Positions 1 to 11,426 of a stretch of 64,000 bases of DNA are shown piece by piece. A program made the translations under genes and the position numbers. The notes under the pieces are model-generated. The model worked only from the letters and a program-made list of their open reading frames with translations, searched no databases and had not been told where the DNA came from. The DNA lies in assembly GCA_036867785.1 (NCBI GenBank), contig CP145414.1, positions 620,001 through 684,000 of the forward strand, read 5' to 3'. Source of the stretch: Plasmodiophora brassicae (taxonomy: Eukaryota; Endomyxa: Phytomyxea; Phytomyxea; Plasmodiophorida). Numbering within the stretch: position 1 is the stretch's first letter; the number at the start of each line of letters is the position of its first letter.

Positions 1-1438
1 AGGGCGATGGGTCTTTTACGTAAAGACGCCGCTTCGGAAGCTGTCCTTTCGTGCCAAGCATGCGGTGGCCCTATGCGAGTGGCTTCACGGTACGTTCAGT
101 CGCTTGGCACATGGGCGACAGGTCGGCTTATGCCCTTAATGAACAGAGATCCAGCAGACCATCAACCAGTGCAGGCAGGAAGCCGAACTGGCCAATGCAC
201 TGAAGGCGGGAATGGAGGCGGCAAGCGCAGCGGGCGACCGTCCCGTAAAGCCGACGCATCGGAAGAAGCAAAGTCTTCTGTCGACGATCCTTCGAGGGCC
301 CCAGCATCCGCTGGATGCCAAATCGGTCCCGTTGCTGGAGGGCAATGGCGAAGCGAATTCAGCGACGCCGACGACAATGGACATTGCGATGCACCTGTCA
401 CATATTGTCGACCTTCGCGTGGCCGGGTACACCGTCGACCATTGCATCGAGTCGGAGCCGGCCATGAACGTCTTCGTCAAATTCCTGGATGAGTCCGAGG
501 AGCGCTGCCTGCTGGAATGCCTGATCGCCATCGACAAATGCATTGCAACGATACCGATCGATCCAGCTGCTGCCAGACAGCTTGTCGATACGGTCGGAGT
601 CATTGTCGTCCTCGCTCGCTCGCTCTCATGCATCCTTTGCACAGTTTGTATCAAACGGGTCGCCCGATCAATTGCCCCATTTATCGCCGGAGATGGCGTC
701 GGCGATCGAACGCGACGTCCTTGGGCAGGCGAAGATTCCAGTGACGGTGTTCGACGATCTTCGCCGATGGGTCTCGCCGAAGGTCGACCAGCTGTTTGGC
801 AAGCTGAAACGGACGGCACAGTTCCGCGCCATGGTGCAACGAGAGGTTGGCGATACCGATTCCGCCAGCCACGACTTCAACAGTACGCCATGCCGTTATC
901 GCACCATGTTCGGGCTGATCTAATACGGCTGTTACGCATCAGACCCTGTCGATATGGAGCTGGCGTTGCAGATCTCGGTGAAAGGCGAATCGGGCCACCA
1001 GACCTTCGTCCTTGACAGCAAGGCGAACTCGATTACGATTGGACGGGATCCGAGTAACGACGTCATTCTTAGTGATAAGCACGTGTCCAGGTCCCATATC
1101 CGCATTACGTATACGAAGAAACGTACGCGTTGTACCCAACGACTGGCTCTGCTTCCCACCACTGAACAACAACGATGTGATCAGATGCGGAGCTATTCGA
1201 TTTGGGGTCATCAACGGGTGCGACCGTCAACGGCGCCAAGACGCAGCACTGTGCCCTGGTGCCCGGCGACGTCATCGTGATCGGCATAACGTCCATCAAG
1301 TTCGATCTGTACGAATCGCGCGTACGACGCGGCTCCCGATTGGTGTCCGAGATGTTCAGGCGCATGGGCGGCTGGGAGTCGTCCCAGACGAGTCAGGACC
1401 CGCAGGATCGACCCGACAACAATGCGGGTAGTAATTAA
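1..1438 (+). CDS. PH-RGS-FHA signalling protein, 5' partial
   Basis: The gene is already open at base 1. Its first visible residues (motif LSFRAKHAVALCEW) are the last strand and C-terminal helix of a PH domain. Exons: <1-89, 147-592, 645-882, 943-1122, 1185-1438, with introns of 57, 52, 60 and 62 bp, all GT-AG and frame-consistent. Exons 2-3 carry an RGS fold (GYTVDHCIES, FVKFLDES, LRRWVSPKVDQLFGKLKRT), the domain that accelerates GTP hydrolysis by G-alpha. Exons 4-5 carry an FHA domain (ITIGRD, SRSHIRI, DLGSSTGATVNG), a phosphothreonine reader. The 883-942 intron removes an apparent stop and fuses RGS to FHA in frame. A full-length paralogue on the minus strand at 33040-35653 has the same order and confirms the fusion. 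Function inferred: a membrane-recruited G-protein regulator that docks on phosphoproteins. Confidence 0.85.
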
Positions 1439-2640
1439 ACACGGCAAGCTTGTCCAGCACCTGCGTCGAAGCGTCCAGCGCGGACTGCCCCACGATACGC
1501 TTGACGGCTGGACGATGGGTCCATCGGTTCGGATTTCGGCTCTCGGCCGGGAACTTGCGGACGGCCCCAGATTTCAAATTGGGCCCCTGTCGTACAGGCA
1601 CTCGTGGAACGCCGCAGGAGGTCATTCATTCCCAATCTACGCAGAGGCACGAGAGAGGACGATTGGACAGCAACCATGAGCGACAAAGGTACGAATACTG
1701 CTAGCCAAGGAAGTGGTGGGACGACATCTGGAGGAGCGGCAAGCGGCCAGAGTGCCGGTCAGGGTCGCGGTGGAGGTGGCGGTACCCATCAGACGTCGGG
1801 TGCTCCGGGTTGCACGGGCGCCGGGTGGCCATCCACAACCGGGAACCCGTCGTTGTCGGTCCGTTGCAGCGCCTGAATGCAGACAGCCGCCTGTTGAATA
1901 CACAACTAGTTCCCGCGTTACATACGTCATTGTACGATGCTTCGGCGTGCTCTTTCACAGGTCGTGATTACCGATGCCGTTTATCTCGTACGTTGTTTCC
2001 TGTAACAGAACGAGGAACCCCCTTGTTGGGTGTAGACCGCTTCGGGTATCGTAACTGGTGCGTGATGAGGACTGGGCATCGCCGATGCTGGGCCAGTTTG
2101 TATCCCTCCGATTTGCTCGTCTCCAACGGATGGAAGGCCACGGTCTACCCCAGCAAACGACCTTCAATATGCAATCGTATATTGCAACCCTCTCTGTGCT
2201 CGTCACGTTCCAGACTCAAGATGTCCATCAAATTTTATGAATGGGTAAGACATGCATTGCCCGAACCTGTCGTACGGGCGGATGTTCCCAACACGCCCAA
2301 CTGGTTGAGCCCCACGCGCTTGACGAGCCAGGGACATGCATGGGAATGGATTCCAGTGGCAGTGCGATCCTCGTGCATCTGCGAATGCCCCCCATGGGCC
2401 AACAGGACGGGACCCGGAATCGGTCTCCCACCTCATGCTTGGGCGCGTTGCAGTGCAGAACGAAACTTAGTATCCTAGCCGGGTGATGAAGACGTGCTGC
2501 AGTACTCCAATATTTCAGCGAACAACGTGGGCTGTTTGAACAGCCACACCGATGACGGGACGAATGTGAATGTGATATGTTTCGATCTCAACGTAAATGG
2601 CGCACTTCACTGTGACGCGTCTGGTTCTCCAGTGCACCAG
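1439..2640 (+). other. unresolved region with possible small gene
   Basis: No family is recognised here. A plausible start at 1676 (MSDKG) is followed by a Gly/Ser-rich stretch, and a plus-strand frame stays open for about 220 codons from 1810 to 2478. Other frames look equally protein-like in patches (for example around 2058-2240), and several candidate GT-AG pairs exist (such as the acceptor near 1961). Either this is a multi-exon gene whose joins I cannot decide, or a decayed one. From 2479 to 2640 I see nothing. Confidence 0.25.
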
Positions 2641-3021
2641 CTCATGTTGTAAATTCCCGTGCAGGATCGTTGCTTGCAATGGCCGCAGAATTCCTTAGGC
2701 GCTCGCGACCGCTTGGGCTGATCTGCATTCTTGGTTGCTTTGAGAAGCCTGAGCGCATAGCGTCATGGACGGTGCCATCGCCGACCAGATCAGCAATAGG
2801 AGACGCAGGAGGTGTCGGACGAGCCGTGATCGCAACAGTGCCACCTGTGGTACTGCGAAGGGGTGAGGTAGGCGACCGACCCATCGGTGACGCGAGAAGC
2901 CTTTGGGGACCGGGAAGCAACGGTGGAAGCGTGGAGTGCCTGGCTAATGAGACCAGGGTAGGAGCGCGATCGTCACTAGCACGAGCCTTCTGTTCGGCAT
3001 AGCGATACTGGTTCAGATCGT

Positions 3022-3920
3022 CGGAAGGGAACAGCAATGGGAGCCGCAGCTCTGCGCCCATCTTCAATGGCGCGGTTACGTGTCGTTGCCTGCCGAAGTC
3101 GCTGCCGGTCGTGTTGTGGTAACGACGTCTGAACGGCCTTTGCCTGCCATTTGGTGCGGTACGCCTTCAGCTGAACGTCCGTCTTTCTGAAGCCGTCCAC
3201 ACCATTTGCCAGGCCGTTGAACATACCGGCGATCTAGAAACTGGCATGCGCAGACTTATTTGTCAAAGCGAGCACAGCCCCGTCGAAGCGCGCGTTCAAG
3301 ATCAATGTGCACTGACAGAACTGGAATAGTCTGTTGCAGACGCTGTGCAACGAATTCGGTGCACCCACGTAACGGTGGTAGTGGTTCTGGGCACTTCTCT
3401 TCCAGTGATCTCTTGGTCAGGCGACCGACGCCTTACTGATCCACCGCTGGACGCATATTCGGATAACAGAACCCATTTCGTGTACGCCAACCGGCCAGTG
3501 AGTATGTGTTCAGCGGTGGACCTGTCGCCTGACCAAGAGACCAATGGAAGAGAAGTGTCCGGAACCACAACAACCGTTGCGTGGGTGCGCCGAATTCGTT
3601 GCACAACGTCTGCAACAGGCCATTCCAATTCTGTCAGTGCACACTGATCGTGAACGCGCGCTGTTCGACGGGGTTGTGCTCGCTTTGACAAATGGATCTG
3701 CGCATGCCAGTCTTTCCTATGTTCAAGGGCCTGACAAATGGTGTGGACGTCTTCAGAAAGACGGACAGTCAGCTGAAGGCATACCACACCAAATGGCAGG
3801 CAAAGGCCGTTCAAACGTCGTTACCCTCACACCTCCGGCAGCGACTTCGGCTGGCAACGACACATAACCGCGCCATTGAAGATGGGCGCAACGCTGCCAC
3901 TCCCATTGCTGCTCCCTTCC
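3022..3920. repeat. long imperfect inverted repeat (palindrome)
   Basis: The left arm, about 3022-3426, read on the minus strand, matches the right arm, about 3524-3920, along its whole length at roughly 85-90% identity by eye. The spacer is about 97 bp. Shared blocks include CGCCTGACCAAGAGA and ACCAAATGGCAGGCAAAGGC. The right arm keeps a 107-codon open frame (3544-3867), while the left arm has lost the matching frame. This suggests a once coding-like segment duplicated in inverted orientation and then decayed on one side. The bases flanking the arms (2640-3021 and 3921-4100) do not pair with each other and show no gene. A transcript across it would fold into a long hairpin. Confidence 0.8.
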
Positions 3921-4102
3921 TCGACCACCTGAACCACCATCGCCACTTCTCCCGCAGAACAGCGGGCGCGTGCTACAGGCTTCGGGCTCCATTATTCGCA
4001 ACTTGACGGTTTGATCTTTCAAGCGGTCCATCTCCGAAGTCCGAAGCCCAGCTGCGTGCTGACAGCTCGGCTGTTGTCCGAAGTCAAGTGCGAGCAAAAA
4101 AA

Positions 4103-4176
4103 TGGAGGATCCGGTAATCGAAACCGGGACCTCGTCGTTGCTAACGACGCGTGATGACCAACTACACCAATCCCCC
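4103..4176 (-). tRNA. tRNA-Ala (AGC)
   Basis: On the minus strand the sequence folds as a complete, intronless 74-nt cloverleaf. The acceptor stem GGGGGAT pairs with ATCCTCC and contains the G3-U70 wobble that is the alanine identity element. The anticodon stem CGTCG/CGACG closes the loop TTAGCAA (anticodon AGC). The T arm CCGG-TTTCGATTA-CCGG and discriminator A are present. A run of T residues follows on the minus strand (A run at 4096-4102 on the plus strand), a pol III terminator. Confidence 0.92.
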
Positions 4177-4418
4177 TGCGGCTGTCCGAGGATCCACTAG
4201 TTGCCAATGATGTTATATTAATCCGTGTGCCTATCGATAACGATAACAGGAGCGCCGAGAAAATTGATATGGCCTGCTCCCTGTTGCCATCTCCGCTTCA
4301 GGTACAGTCTGAGGCCCGGTCGGCGAATTTGACCCCATCTTGTTCGGACAGGTCGACCTGGGGCGATTCCGGGTGTCGCGGATCTGCGCTGCAGACAGAT
4401 ATTACCGATGTGGGGTCG

Positions 4419-7400
4419 ATGACAACAGGCCATGTTCTGCGCGACCTGCAAATCGAGGCCGAACGCGTGCTGCTGTCGCCGACCAGCTCGCAGGGCGAGC
4501 GATGGGGCATCTACAGGCGCCTTATTGCCGCCTTCGACGGCGTCCAGCACTGGTGGTGCCAGCACGGCCACCTGGCCCGATTTCTGTACGGCCATTCTCG
4601 TTGAATCGCTATCAATCCGGCACTAATCGCTGCTGTTTGCCAGGGCCGGCCTGCTTGAGTTCCCTGGATCCGAACCCTGGGAAGCGTTCCAGACGCAGCT
4701 GGCACGATCAACGTGCCTGGCCTGCGTATCGGCGTGGTGTTCGCACGCGAACGCGTTTCTGGTCGGACTATCCCAACGATACGAACAGGATTCCATCGAT
4801 CTACTCGAGGAGCACATGCTCGCTGCAGATGTGTTGCGATTATCTCGCGCTCCTCGGGAGGCGGTCGTCTTCGAGGCCCTGCGACGCGTTCAGTTGCTTC
4901 GAGACGCCGGCCTGTACGACGCGGTCGTCCAGTTACTGCTCGAACGCCTCAGGGAAGCCGGCAGCATGGACGCTGTTATTTCAGACGACTCTGACGGCAG
5001 CCTCCTGCCTGGATCGTTCGTGCTCTGCGTGAGCCCGTTCGCTGTGATTCGCACGCTGGCGCAGAGCCTGGTCAGGTCGCGTGTCATACACGTCCCTGCG
5101 CTGGTCGTCGCGCTTCGAGAGTGTCTACTGCTCGCGAGGCGATTGCCGCCGGCTCGCCACCTGCCTGTACCCGAACGTGGCTCTGCCACTGCATTGTGGA
5201 GTGGCCTCTCCGTACTGCTCTCAGTTATGCCTGACGACGGGTGGCCCGCGTATCTTGATTCAGCGCCTTCCGTTATGCCTAACTTCGTAGAGCAATCGGG
5301 CCTGATCGACACATCTGACCCGGACCGTTGTGCGTTCCTGGCAAGGCGAGAGGATTGTGCCGGTGAAGAAGTCTTCGTCCCAATCATGTCGTGCCTGAGG
5401 TCGGTGCTGTCGAACGTGCCCGATTGTTTCTGGGCGAGCACCACGGTCCCTCCTGTTGTCGTCGACGACGCTCTGCGACATGCCGTTGAGTTTGGGCGTT
5501 CGTCGTCCACGTTGTACCTGTCGGTGTCGGCGGTTTCTGTGATCCCCAGTTGCATTGTCGCGATGCCGCCGACCCTGGTTGAAACACGCGCCGTCTCAGC
5601 ATTGCATTTCCTTGTCCACCACATCGAATCTACTGAACAGAGACGGCTCCAAGATGCTGCACGGTCCTCACTACTTGAATTGCTCTCATTCCTGTTCGAT
5701 TCACGAGGATCTGGCTCACCTGGGCCGGCCCTGAAGGTCGCGTCGCGATGGATCTCTCACGTTGCCGCCCTTGTCACCAGGGACGGTATCGGGCAACAGG
5801 ACGACGTTGTGCGCAACAATGCCAGTATGGTCTTGGCCAGGGCCATTGACGTCAACGGTGTGGCCACTAGTGCCGGATTCAGTGGGAGAGCATCGGCGGC
5901 GACGTTACCTGGAACGCCTGTGATCTGGATCGCGCTGTCGGACGTCCCCGCGGAACAGTTCCCTCCTCTGGTTCATGCGGCGCTTCTTCGTGCGGTTCGC
6001 CAGTGCCTAGCCATGCCTTCGTTCGCGCTACAATTGCAGGTCTCCGCACCCGAGTCCCAGGCATCCATCGATGTCATGTCGCGAATGGCACAGACGTACC
6101 TTGGGCAGGTGGCGACGTTCCCAGATTGCATTAGTGCAGTCACCCGGGACTTTCCATCAGCCATTGGGGACGTGCTGGCGTGCCATCTGTTCTTCCACGA
6201 GTCGTCGTCAGCGTTAAGCAACATCATTCGAATTGCTGCCATGGGCGCCGCCACAGAGTCGCCTGTTCCAGAGTGCCTGGCCGTTCTACTGAAGAGTCAT
6301 GCCGCCGTCATGGGTGAAGCCGTCAACCTATGTGCAACTCTGTGCTCGTCTGACAATGTACACGCCGCGTTGGACCTGCTGATCGGCGCCCGAGGACCAT
6401 ACCTTCTCGACGTGCGCCGCATGCTGTTCTGGATGGACAAGCTGATGTCCTGCTCGATTGAGAATGACAGCAACGAGGTTATCCTTGGAAAGCTCCTCAC
6501 GAAAGACAAAGTATCGAGGTTCTGGTCACTCGTTCGTCGATTGCTGGACACTGGTCCCGACTTATCTGACGTTGACAACTTCGACAGCGCGTTCTCTGCT
6601 GTGTTCGATATTGCCGTCACGATGCTTGACCTGTACAAGTCTGGCTTGATTCCGCCAGATGGCGTTGCACCTGTCGCCGCCAGCGTCCTTCGTTGGCTGG
6701 CTATGCGGGACCGGTTGCCAACTGGTGTTCGCCGACGATGGTTCCGGTTCCTGCGAGCGCTCATGCGGTTGTCGAGCGAGGCGCGCGAGACAATGACGAA
6801 AGGTCTGTCGTCGCACCAGTCCGATGTCAGATGGTATTACAAGGAGGGCGCCACTGAACAGTCCCAGAAGAATTTCCTCGTTCATATCCTTCCCGATCTC
6901 GCGCCGTCGTGGACGGCTTCCAGTCTCCCAACGACATCCGCCCCTGTCGGAGAGCCTTCCATGGCCAAGCCGGTGGCTCTGCCGAGTGCACCGCCACCAC
7001 CGGTGATCGTTCGTAGGAAGCCATCGATGGACTCGACCCTCCTGGACAGGGCGTGGCTTGAAGCAGAGGCCACGAACGGCTGCAGTCGATCGTCCACTGT
7101 CAGCGCTGGCGGCGGTCATCACCAGAGAAACCCGGGTGCCTTTCGAGAGGCGTTCCAGTGGATGCGAGACGATGCCGTCCAGGTCAAGGGCAACAAAGAC
7201 GTGCCGGCGTTAAGCATCAGCGATTCGAAACTACGGATGGTGCAGGCGTCCTTGGCGGAGCAGGCGGCTCAGGCTCGGAAACGGATTGTAAAGAAGAGCT
7301 CGTCGTCAAGCGCAGCGGTCGTGGCAGTACCATCGCCGCCCCGCCCGCCGTTATCCCTGGAATCGCCGAGGCACTTGATCGAACTCGTTCTGGCAACGCA

Positions 7401-10068
7401 TCCTGTCGACCTGTTGGTTCGCCAACCACCGCCGGTGACGAAGGAGCGTCGAAAGGCGAAGGTTCCTACGTCGTTCGAGGCGATCTGGGACTACCGGGAA
7501 CACTTCGGGGCCCTGATTGTCGAAGAATGCCGGGCGTCGATTTCGTCGGATTTCAGCCTTGCCAGTAAGCAGGACGGTCCCATCGTCCTGTGCCCGCAGG
7601 CAATCGACAAGGCGTCCCAGGCGTTGCTGCCGGGGGTTGCCGTCCTGTTCTCGTTCGTAAACGCCTCTGACAAGAGAATGAGCGACTTCGCCGAATCCGA
7701 TATCGCTATAGTTTGGCCTGAGGACCGAGCAGCGTCGTCAACGCCCGACGATTGGTCGTTCGTTCAGTTCGCCTACGTCGAAGGGCGCTCCTCAAATCGC
7801 ATTTCGTTTCGTGTCTCGCGAGCGCCACCCGACCTGACGGAGCCCACCTCGGCGTCATCGACATCGAAGCCACGAAAGTACTCTTGTATTCGTATTGCAT
7901 CTATGACCACCTCTCTTCGCCAAGCTCGAGCCCTGGAAACTGTCGGACGGTTTCGGCTGTCTTCGTCGTTGGTGGTGGCCGCGAATAGTCAACCTCCCGC
8001 TGGGGTTCCACTGACGTCTGCGACATCCGGTTTCGCCGTACCGCCTACATTGAACAAGGTTCAGCAAGAAGCGATCGAGCATTGTTTGACAACGACAAGT
8101 CCGATAGTTCTGCTGCAAGGCCCTCCTGGCACAGGCAAGACCACAGTGATCGTCGCCCTCATCCAAGCGATCCTTGGGCTGTGCTCGGCGCCCGACGAGG
8201 ACGCAGCTGGTGATCGAACAAAGCGCACTGGCTGGCGGAAGGCGTCGTCAAAGAAGGACCTGCCGCATATCCTCCTCTGTGCGCCATCGAATGCGGCAGC
8301 AGATGAACTCAGTTTGTACCTGTGGCCGCATTGTGTAACCCTGAGCGCCTAACGAACGTGACAGCTTGCCGCCTCATCTCGGCCAACATTCAAGGGTTCC
8401 CCAGCGGCAATCCTTTCCCCTTGATCCGTCTGGGTAATAGCGTGAAATCTTCGCACCATATCAGGGCTCTGCTGACCGTGTGTGGCCTCCTCCAGGGAAT
8501 CAAGGTGACAAAACTTCGTCGGCGTATTCGGTTTCTCTGGAGAAGCTGGTTGGCACCGTTGCGGCCACCCGGGTGCGATCCGGAAAGCAGGAAGTCCAGT
8601 CGAAGAACTCGGAGACGGTGAACCGGCCCGAGTCGTCCGTCAAAGTGCTGCGCCAAGAGCTTCTTTCGAAAGCGAACATTGTTGTGTGCACGCTGTCTGG
8701 AAGTGGGAGCCCTCTGCTATCCAACGTCGCGCATGGATTCCACACCGTGATTGTCGATGAGGCCGGCCAGGCCGTTGAACCTGACTCGCTCGTTCCCCTT
8801 CAATACTCGTGCCGCAAGCTGATCCTCGTTGGTGACCCCAAGCAGCTGCCTCCAACGGGTCCAGTATTCACAAGCCGGCAACTGTATTCGTGTACTCATT
8901 CCTGCGTTCTAGTTATATCTCAGGCGGCAGACGCGAAGGGCTTGAGTCGGTCTCTGTTCGAACGGCTTGAACCTGTGTATCCCCCCGTTATGCTCGTCCA
9001 GCAGTATCGCATGCATCCGCAGTACTGTCCACCTCGTTGCTGTCCCAGCTCGTCAATGTACTCAGATCGTATCGCACAGGATTTGCTCTTTCCCCTCGGA
9101 ACAGTTTTATGGAGGTCGCCTCGTCACTGCCATTGACAGGCCGCCTGCTGCGTTCCACGGCGACCCGTTCGTCGTCCCGTATGCCTTCTACGACATTGCC
9201 GGCAATGACTTCCAGGTCGGGTTGTTCACTAGGGGTCGTGATGCCGTCCACGTTCTTAACGTGGAACGATTCAGGTTGGGCAATCTAGAGCCAACAGGAC
9301 GGAGGCCGTCTTCATAGTCAAGCTTCTAGCTCATGTCAACAAGATCTTGCGGGGCCGTGCACAACCGTCGATTGGAGTCATAACGCCATACCAGGCGCAG
9401 GTTCGTGAGGTGTGCCAGCAGGCCGATAAGTTGAACCAGCAGCGACCCGACGTCCGCACCATTGATAGTTTCCAAGGCCAGGAGCGCGACGTTATTGTGT
9501 TCTCGGCCGTTCGTGCCTCGAATGCCGACGATCACGTCAGCGCCGGTCTTGGTGCGTTAGATGCCACCGTTAGCCGCGACGGGTCTGATTGCTTCCCTGC
9601 TTAGGGTTTGTGGCCGACCCGCGTCGACTAAACGTTGCCCTAACGCGGGCGAAGCAGAGCTGCCTCATTGTCGGCTGCGCTGCAACGCTGGCAGCGTCGA
9701 ACCACGTCTGGAGGAATCTCGTCGACGACGCCTACAGACGGTCCGCCGTCTTCCGAGTTGACCCCAAGGTTGACATGCGCGTCTGTATGAATTAGTCGTT
9801 CGCTGAAAGCATCGTGCAGGACCTGGATGGCTTCTTTAGGTCGGCACCTGTTGCCGCCCGGCAGAAGCGAAAACGCCCTGCGAGCGGTAACGAACGACGA
9901 CAGAAGCGGGTCGTCGCTCCGAGCGAGAGCCGGGATCATGGTCGTGCGGCGCCTTCAGCGCCGGTACCGGCACGTATACCAAGGAAGGACCCTGCCGCTC
10001 CGACGTCGTCAGCGACTGCGCGTACCGTGTCCAGCTTCAATCTCGACGATATCCTATCCAGCATGTAA
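4419..10068 (+). CDS. SEN1: Sen1/senataxin-like RNA-DNA helicase
   Basis: An SF1B helicase that resolves R-loops and helps terminate non-coding transcription in the nucleus. A small exon from 4419 (MTTGHVL) joins at 4585/4644 to a very long exon running to 8311. This encodes the helical N-terminal region and motif I (QGPPGTGKTT). Later exons carry APSNAAADEL, IRLG, VDEAGQAVE (motif II), GDPKQLPPT, QYRMHPQ, FPSEQFYGGRL, ITPYQ, TIDSFQGQERD and NVALTRAK. Introns: 4586-4643, 8312-8364, 8434-8495, 9022-9079, 9216-9274, 9546-9604, plus a short one near 9781-9819. Each restores canonical Sen1 motifs across the join. A basic tail (QKRKRP) ends at FNLDDILSSM. An in-frame 42-base segment, 8882-8923, interrupts the usual spacing before SLFERL. 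An upstream in-frame ATG at 4227 is a less likely start. Confidence 0.92.
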
Positions 10069-10300
10069 CCACTGTCCATACCTGTCGTTGTGCATTTCCC
10101 AGTCGGTCGATACTATTTCTACGAGTCCATAAGGCGCAGCCCCAATATACAACGTTCGTTCTACCTGCCTACATAGTGTGGCTCGACCGGATGACTCGAC
10201 CCAGGCGCGCCCACCAGTTGTCGAAATATCCATCCTGGGAGATCCCTGACGGCTGGGCACGCGCATGCTGCCAGCCAGTTGCCATTTCGTCGGCGCACGA

Positions 10301-11334
10301 ATGTATGACGTCCTGTTTCTATTGGCGGTATTGGGCATAGCACGTCTATCCGGCGCCGCCACGTACAAACTGACGACGCGGTCGACGACGTACGCGCTGT
10401 CTGGAGCCGTTCCCTTGATCCCCGGCCTATCGTATCAGTCGACGACTTATGCGGTTCGGTACACAACCGATGTCCTCGGCGCGTTAAACGTCGAGCAGAG
10501 GAACGGGTGGGCAGTCAGCTGCACGATCGACATTGCCAAGGCGTGTCGAGTACGGCCAGACCGGCTCGTCTGCGCCACGTACCTGTGGGACCCGCCGGAT
10601 TCGGCCATTGTGTTCTTCGATCTGCTGCCAACTGCAACGGGCAACGCCACCGACGTCGCTAAGGTTTGCTGTGCGTCACCTGGTAGCGCGCGTGTGGTCG
10701 CTCTGACGGGCGTGCCCCCTTCCGGCAGTTCACAGAGACCCTGCAAGCGCAGATACGACTGAAGAACGGCATCCTGCAGAACGCCGGTGTGGCCCCGGGT
10801 CAAACTGTCGTACCGGTGCCATCGTCTGTCAACGTGTGCAGGGATGGGACACTTGTCGACGGGCAGTCCCCCTGTCCGTCACCCGAGGCGGCGGCGTCGG
10901 ACACGCCCCAGATCTCACCGACCGTCATATACGTGATCGGGTTCACGCTCGTCTTCACGATCCTGGCGGTCCTCGTCGTCCTAATTCTCCGCTGGAAATG
11001 GCTGCTGGACGAGATGAGGAGAGCCCGGCCGCAGATGCAAATGCAGCCGGCGTCGCTCGCCATTAACAGCATGAACATTCGCGACCCAGCGACGCGCGCC
11101 GATCATAATACGACGCTGAACACGCGCACCACGACAACGACAACGGCGACGACCACCACGATGGGGACGAAGTCGACCATGGGAACGGGGACGACGTTCT
11201 CCACGTTGACGTCGTTCCTCGGCCTAAGCGGAAGCCAAGGCATTGTATCGTCCCCGTTCAAGAAGAACATCGCCGCGGTCTCTCCATCCGAAGCACCAGC
11301 CAAGCGAAAGTTCATGAAGAACACGACAGGCTGA
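10301..11334 (+). CDS. type I membrane protein, unknown ectodomain
   Basis: Two exons: 10301-10663 and 10729-11334, with a 65-bp intron that restores frame. The N-terminus (MYDVLFLLAVLGIARLSGA) is a signal peptide. An ATG 12 codons upstream is also possible. The ectodomain of about 190 residues has several Cys, Thr-rich strands and an N-glycosylation site. One transmembrane helix follows (VIYVIGFTLVFTILAVLVVL), then a basic stop-transfer (RWKWLLDEMRR). The cytosolic tail contains a long Thr-rich run near 11120-11165. I do not recognise the family. The topology suggests a surface receptor or adhesion protein. Confidence 0.7.
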
Positions 11335-11426
11335 TCCGGCGTATAATAACAACCCCCGCCATAATATTGGTGACACGACGTTCTGGACGCACGCAAACAA
11401 GCAGCAGCGTCGTTGTCGGGTTTCAG

